From Gammaproteobacteria bacterium (GTDB lineage Bacteria > Pseudomonadota > Gammaproteobacteria > SZUA-229), in contig JAGLQT010000136.1 in assembly GCA_023136715.1 (NCBI GenBank), positions 1 to 7,422 of the forward strand: a DNA stretch of 7,422 nucleotides. The letters are read 5' to 3'. A program made the position numbers and the translations under genes. A model generated the notes under the pieces. It made no database searches. It worked only from the letters and a program-made list of their open reading frames with translations, and was not told the origin of the DNA. Of the stretch, positions 6,316 to 7,422 are shown piece by piece (positions within the stretch are counted from its first letter, which is position 1; each line of letters begins with the position of its first letter).

Positions 6316-7133
6316 TGAAAAATTATGGTGCCATTCAGTCTGTATTTTTCTGTATCGCCTCGCTGGCTTTCGGTGGTTTTTCCATTGCGGCTGATTTATC
6401 GGTATCGGGTGTGTTTAATAACGAACAATGTATCCACTGCCACGAAAAGACAGAAGGGGATTTGATTGAAAGCTGGCGAAAAAGTAGTCATGCCAAATCT
6501 GAAAAATTGGTCGATTGTGTCGCCTGCCACGGCACCGAGCATGAAAGTGCAGCAACAAAGGCGCGACAGGATCAGGTTTGTGTTGACTGTCATGGTGGTG
6601 CAAAAGATCCGGTGGTGCACAGTTACTCAAGCTCTAAACACGGCGCGTTGATGCGAATTGGAGCCGGGCAGGAGGACTGGAACAAATCGCTTTCAATGGC
6701 AAATTATCGTGTGCCGGGCTGTGCTTATTGTCATATGCATGCAGGCGAGCATGATGTAACTACCAGTGTGCGTCGGGACATCATGCAGGAATCTGAGGCG
6801 GTTCAGGATGAGATTCGGGCGGTATGTCAGGATTGCCACTCACCTCGTTATATCACTCGATTGCTGGAAAATGGTGAGGCTATGCTGGAGATAGCCCGTA
6901 AAAAAGTCCGTGAAGCAGACAGCTTGATCCAGCAGGCAGAAAATGAATTTAGCGAGCAGCAGCTGCTACCAGCAAAGCAACAAAGGCTAAAAATGCAGCA
7001 GCACTTGATCAATGTGAGTCTGGGGGCAGGGCATCAATCGCCTGATTACCAATGGTGGCATGGGCAACCCGCGCTGGATGGTGATTTGTTGCGTATCAAG
7101 GGCTTCATTAGTGAGCTGCCAATGAATGACTAA
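6315..7133 (+). CDS. Pentaheme c-type cytochrome, shortened paralogue of the upstream octaheme protein
   Basis: This 272-residue periplasmic protein has a signal peptide (residues 1-26, probable cleavage after SIAA) and five CXXCH sites with first Cys at 39, 68, 89, 136 and 171. It resembles its upstream neighbour. ESWRKSSHAKS after heme 1 matches DWRKSGHSKP. SKHG follows heme 3 with the same spacing as after octaheme heme 6. The segment NYRVPGCAYCHM around heme 4 matches NYPAPTCAYCHM at octaheme heme 7, and the distance between those two sites is 47 residues in both proteins. Its sites therefore correspond best to octaheme hemes 1, 2, 6, 7 and 8. A helical, probably coiled segment (about 186-236) follows, then PDYQWWHG at 243-250. 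The gene starts inside the octaheme stop codon (TGATG), so co-production is likely. A role as electron partner or structural subunit is inferred; without the catalytic heme position it is unlikely to be an enzyme alone. Confidence 0.87.
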   Translation: MKNYGAIQSVFFCIASLAFGGFSIAADLSVSGVFNNEQCIHCHEKTEGDLIESWRKSSHAKSEKLVDCVACHGTEHESAATKARQDQVCVDCHGGAKDPVVHSYSSSKHGALMRIGAGQEDWNKSLSMANYRVPGCAYCHMHAGEHDVTTSVRRDIMQESEAVQDEIRAVCQDCHSPRYITRLLENGEAMLEIARKKVREADSLIQQAENEFSEQQLLPAKQQRLKMQQHLINVSLGAGHQSPDYQWWHGQPALDGDLLRIKGFISELPMND

Positions 7134-7220
7134 TCCTTTCCCCGAGTATTGTATATTTCTGTTAGATAACGCTATCATTGCTTTTTTACTATAAAAATCT
7201 AAGGGTTATGGGGAGTATGT
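7134..7220 (+). promoter_or_regulatory. Intergenic region before iscX; possible weak promoter
   Basis: This 87-bp AT-rich gap is the longest in the window. It contains TACTATAAA at 7187-7195, which could serve as a -10 element (TACTAT or TATAAA). No convincing -35 lies at the right distance; TTAGAT at 7162-7167 is a poor match and is 19 bases from TACTAT. I see no hairpin with a T-run after the pentaheme stop codon, so read-through from the cytochrome cluster is also possible. Confidence 0.25.
7210..7215 (+). promoter_or_regulatory. Ribosome binding site of iscX
   Basis: GGGGAG at 7210-7215 lies 5 bases before ATG 7221. An out-of-frame ATG at 7217 is too close to this site to compete. The chosen start gives MSLKWTD, matching the usual N-terminus of the family. 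Confidence 0.6.
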
Positions 7221-7421
7221 ATGAGTCTGAAGTGGACTGATTCACTGGATATTGCTATTGAACTGGATGAAAAATTTCCAGATATTGATCCTATGCATAT
7301 CAATTTTGTGGACCTGCGTGACTGGGTCTGTCAGCTCGATGATTTTGATGATCAGCCGGATCATTCAGGTGAGCGTATCCTTGAGGCTATCCAGATGGCC
7401 TGGATTGAGGAAAAAAGCTGA
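7221..7421 (+). CDS. iscX: IscX (YfhJ) Fe-S cluster assembly protein
   Basis: This is a 66-residue acidic protein matching IscX along its whole length. It starts with LKWTDS, has the IDP turn at about 22-24, the FVDLRDWVCQL helix at 29-39, the strongly conserved DDFDDQP at about 40-46, and ends with ERILEAIQMAWIEE at about 51-64. IscX binds the cysteine desulfurase IscS and iron, and is thought to tune Fe-S cluster assembly as an adaptor or regulator of IscS. It normally closes the isc operon after fdx. Here the upstream neighbour is the pentaheme cytochrome gene and no isc gene is visible, so it is either a detached copy or its partners lie downstream. The neighbouring fusion protein may need six [4Fe-4S] clusters, which makes the proximity notable but not proof of a link. 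Identification is confident from near-full-length resemblance to the E. coli protein. Confidence 0.94.
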   Translation: MSLKWTDSLDIAIELDEKFPDIDPMHINFVDLRDWVCQLDDFDDQPDHSGERILEAIQMAWIEEKS

Positions 7422-7422
7422 T

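Noticed and set aside
7164..7177. Small palindrome GATAACGCTATC before iscX as a possible IscR or other operator
   Set aside because: Only a four-base arm on each side and no match to IscR type 1 or type 2 patterns as I know them.

Overview
The window is one same-strand, tightly packed gene run. It most likely comes from a gammaproteobacterium with respiratory or chemolithotrophic habits. Pointers are a full-length IscX (a small Fe-S assembly protein best known from gamma- and betaproteobacteria), a DsrE-family protein, a rhodanese domain, and a multiheme cytochrome cluster of the hydroxylamine oxidoreductase (HAO) type. I cannot name the species.

Layout: (1) at 2-430 is the 3' end of a fatty acid hydroxylase/sterol desaturase-family membrane enzyme. 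(2) At about 420-1382 is a TVP38/DedA-like (VTT) membrane protein with a C-terminal rhodanese domain carrying an intact active-site Cys. (3) At 1400-1753 is a DsrE-family protein. (4) At 1794-4190 is a large fusion: a NapH/NosR-like membrane polyferredoxin joined to a GltD-like Fe-S/FAD/NAD(P)H oxidoreductase. (5) At 4190-4957 is a diheme c-type cytochrome with a C-terminal membrane anchor. (6) At 4969-6315 is an octaheme HAO-family cytochrome. (7) At 6315-7133 is a pentaheme relative of the octaheme protein. (8) After an 87-bp gap, iscX lies at 7221-7421.

Genes 4-7 look like one functional unit: 4/5 and 6/7 overlap by one base (TGATG), and 5/6 are 11 bp apart. The arrangement suggests an electron route between cytoplasmic NAD(P)H and periplasmic multiheme cytochromes. 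It would run through FAD, a series of cytoplasmic [4Fe-4S] clusters, the membrane, the anchored diheme cytochrome, and the octaheme/pentaheme pair. No NapC/NrfH-type quinol dehydrogenase and no cytochrome c554/cM552 homologue is visible here, so the fusion protein is the obvious candidate partner. The direction of flow and the substrate (hydroxylamine, nitrite, another N compound, or a sulfur compound) cannot be read from sequence alone. The sulfur-handling domains just upstream (rhodanese, DsrE) leave a sulfur link open.

The most notable points are the polyferredoxin-GltD fusion, a pentaheme paralogue that appears to lack HAO hemes 3-5 including the catalytic heme position, and a proline where HAO is expected to have its active-site aspartate. 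All family assignments come from motifs read by eye; no database search was run.
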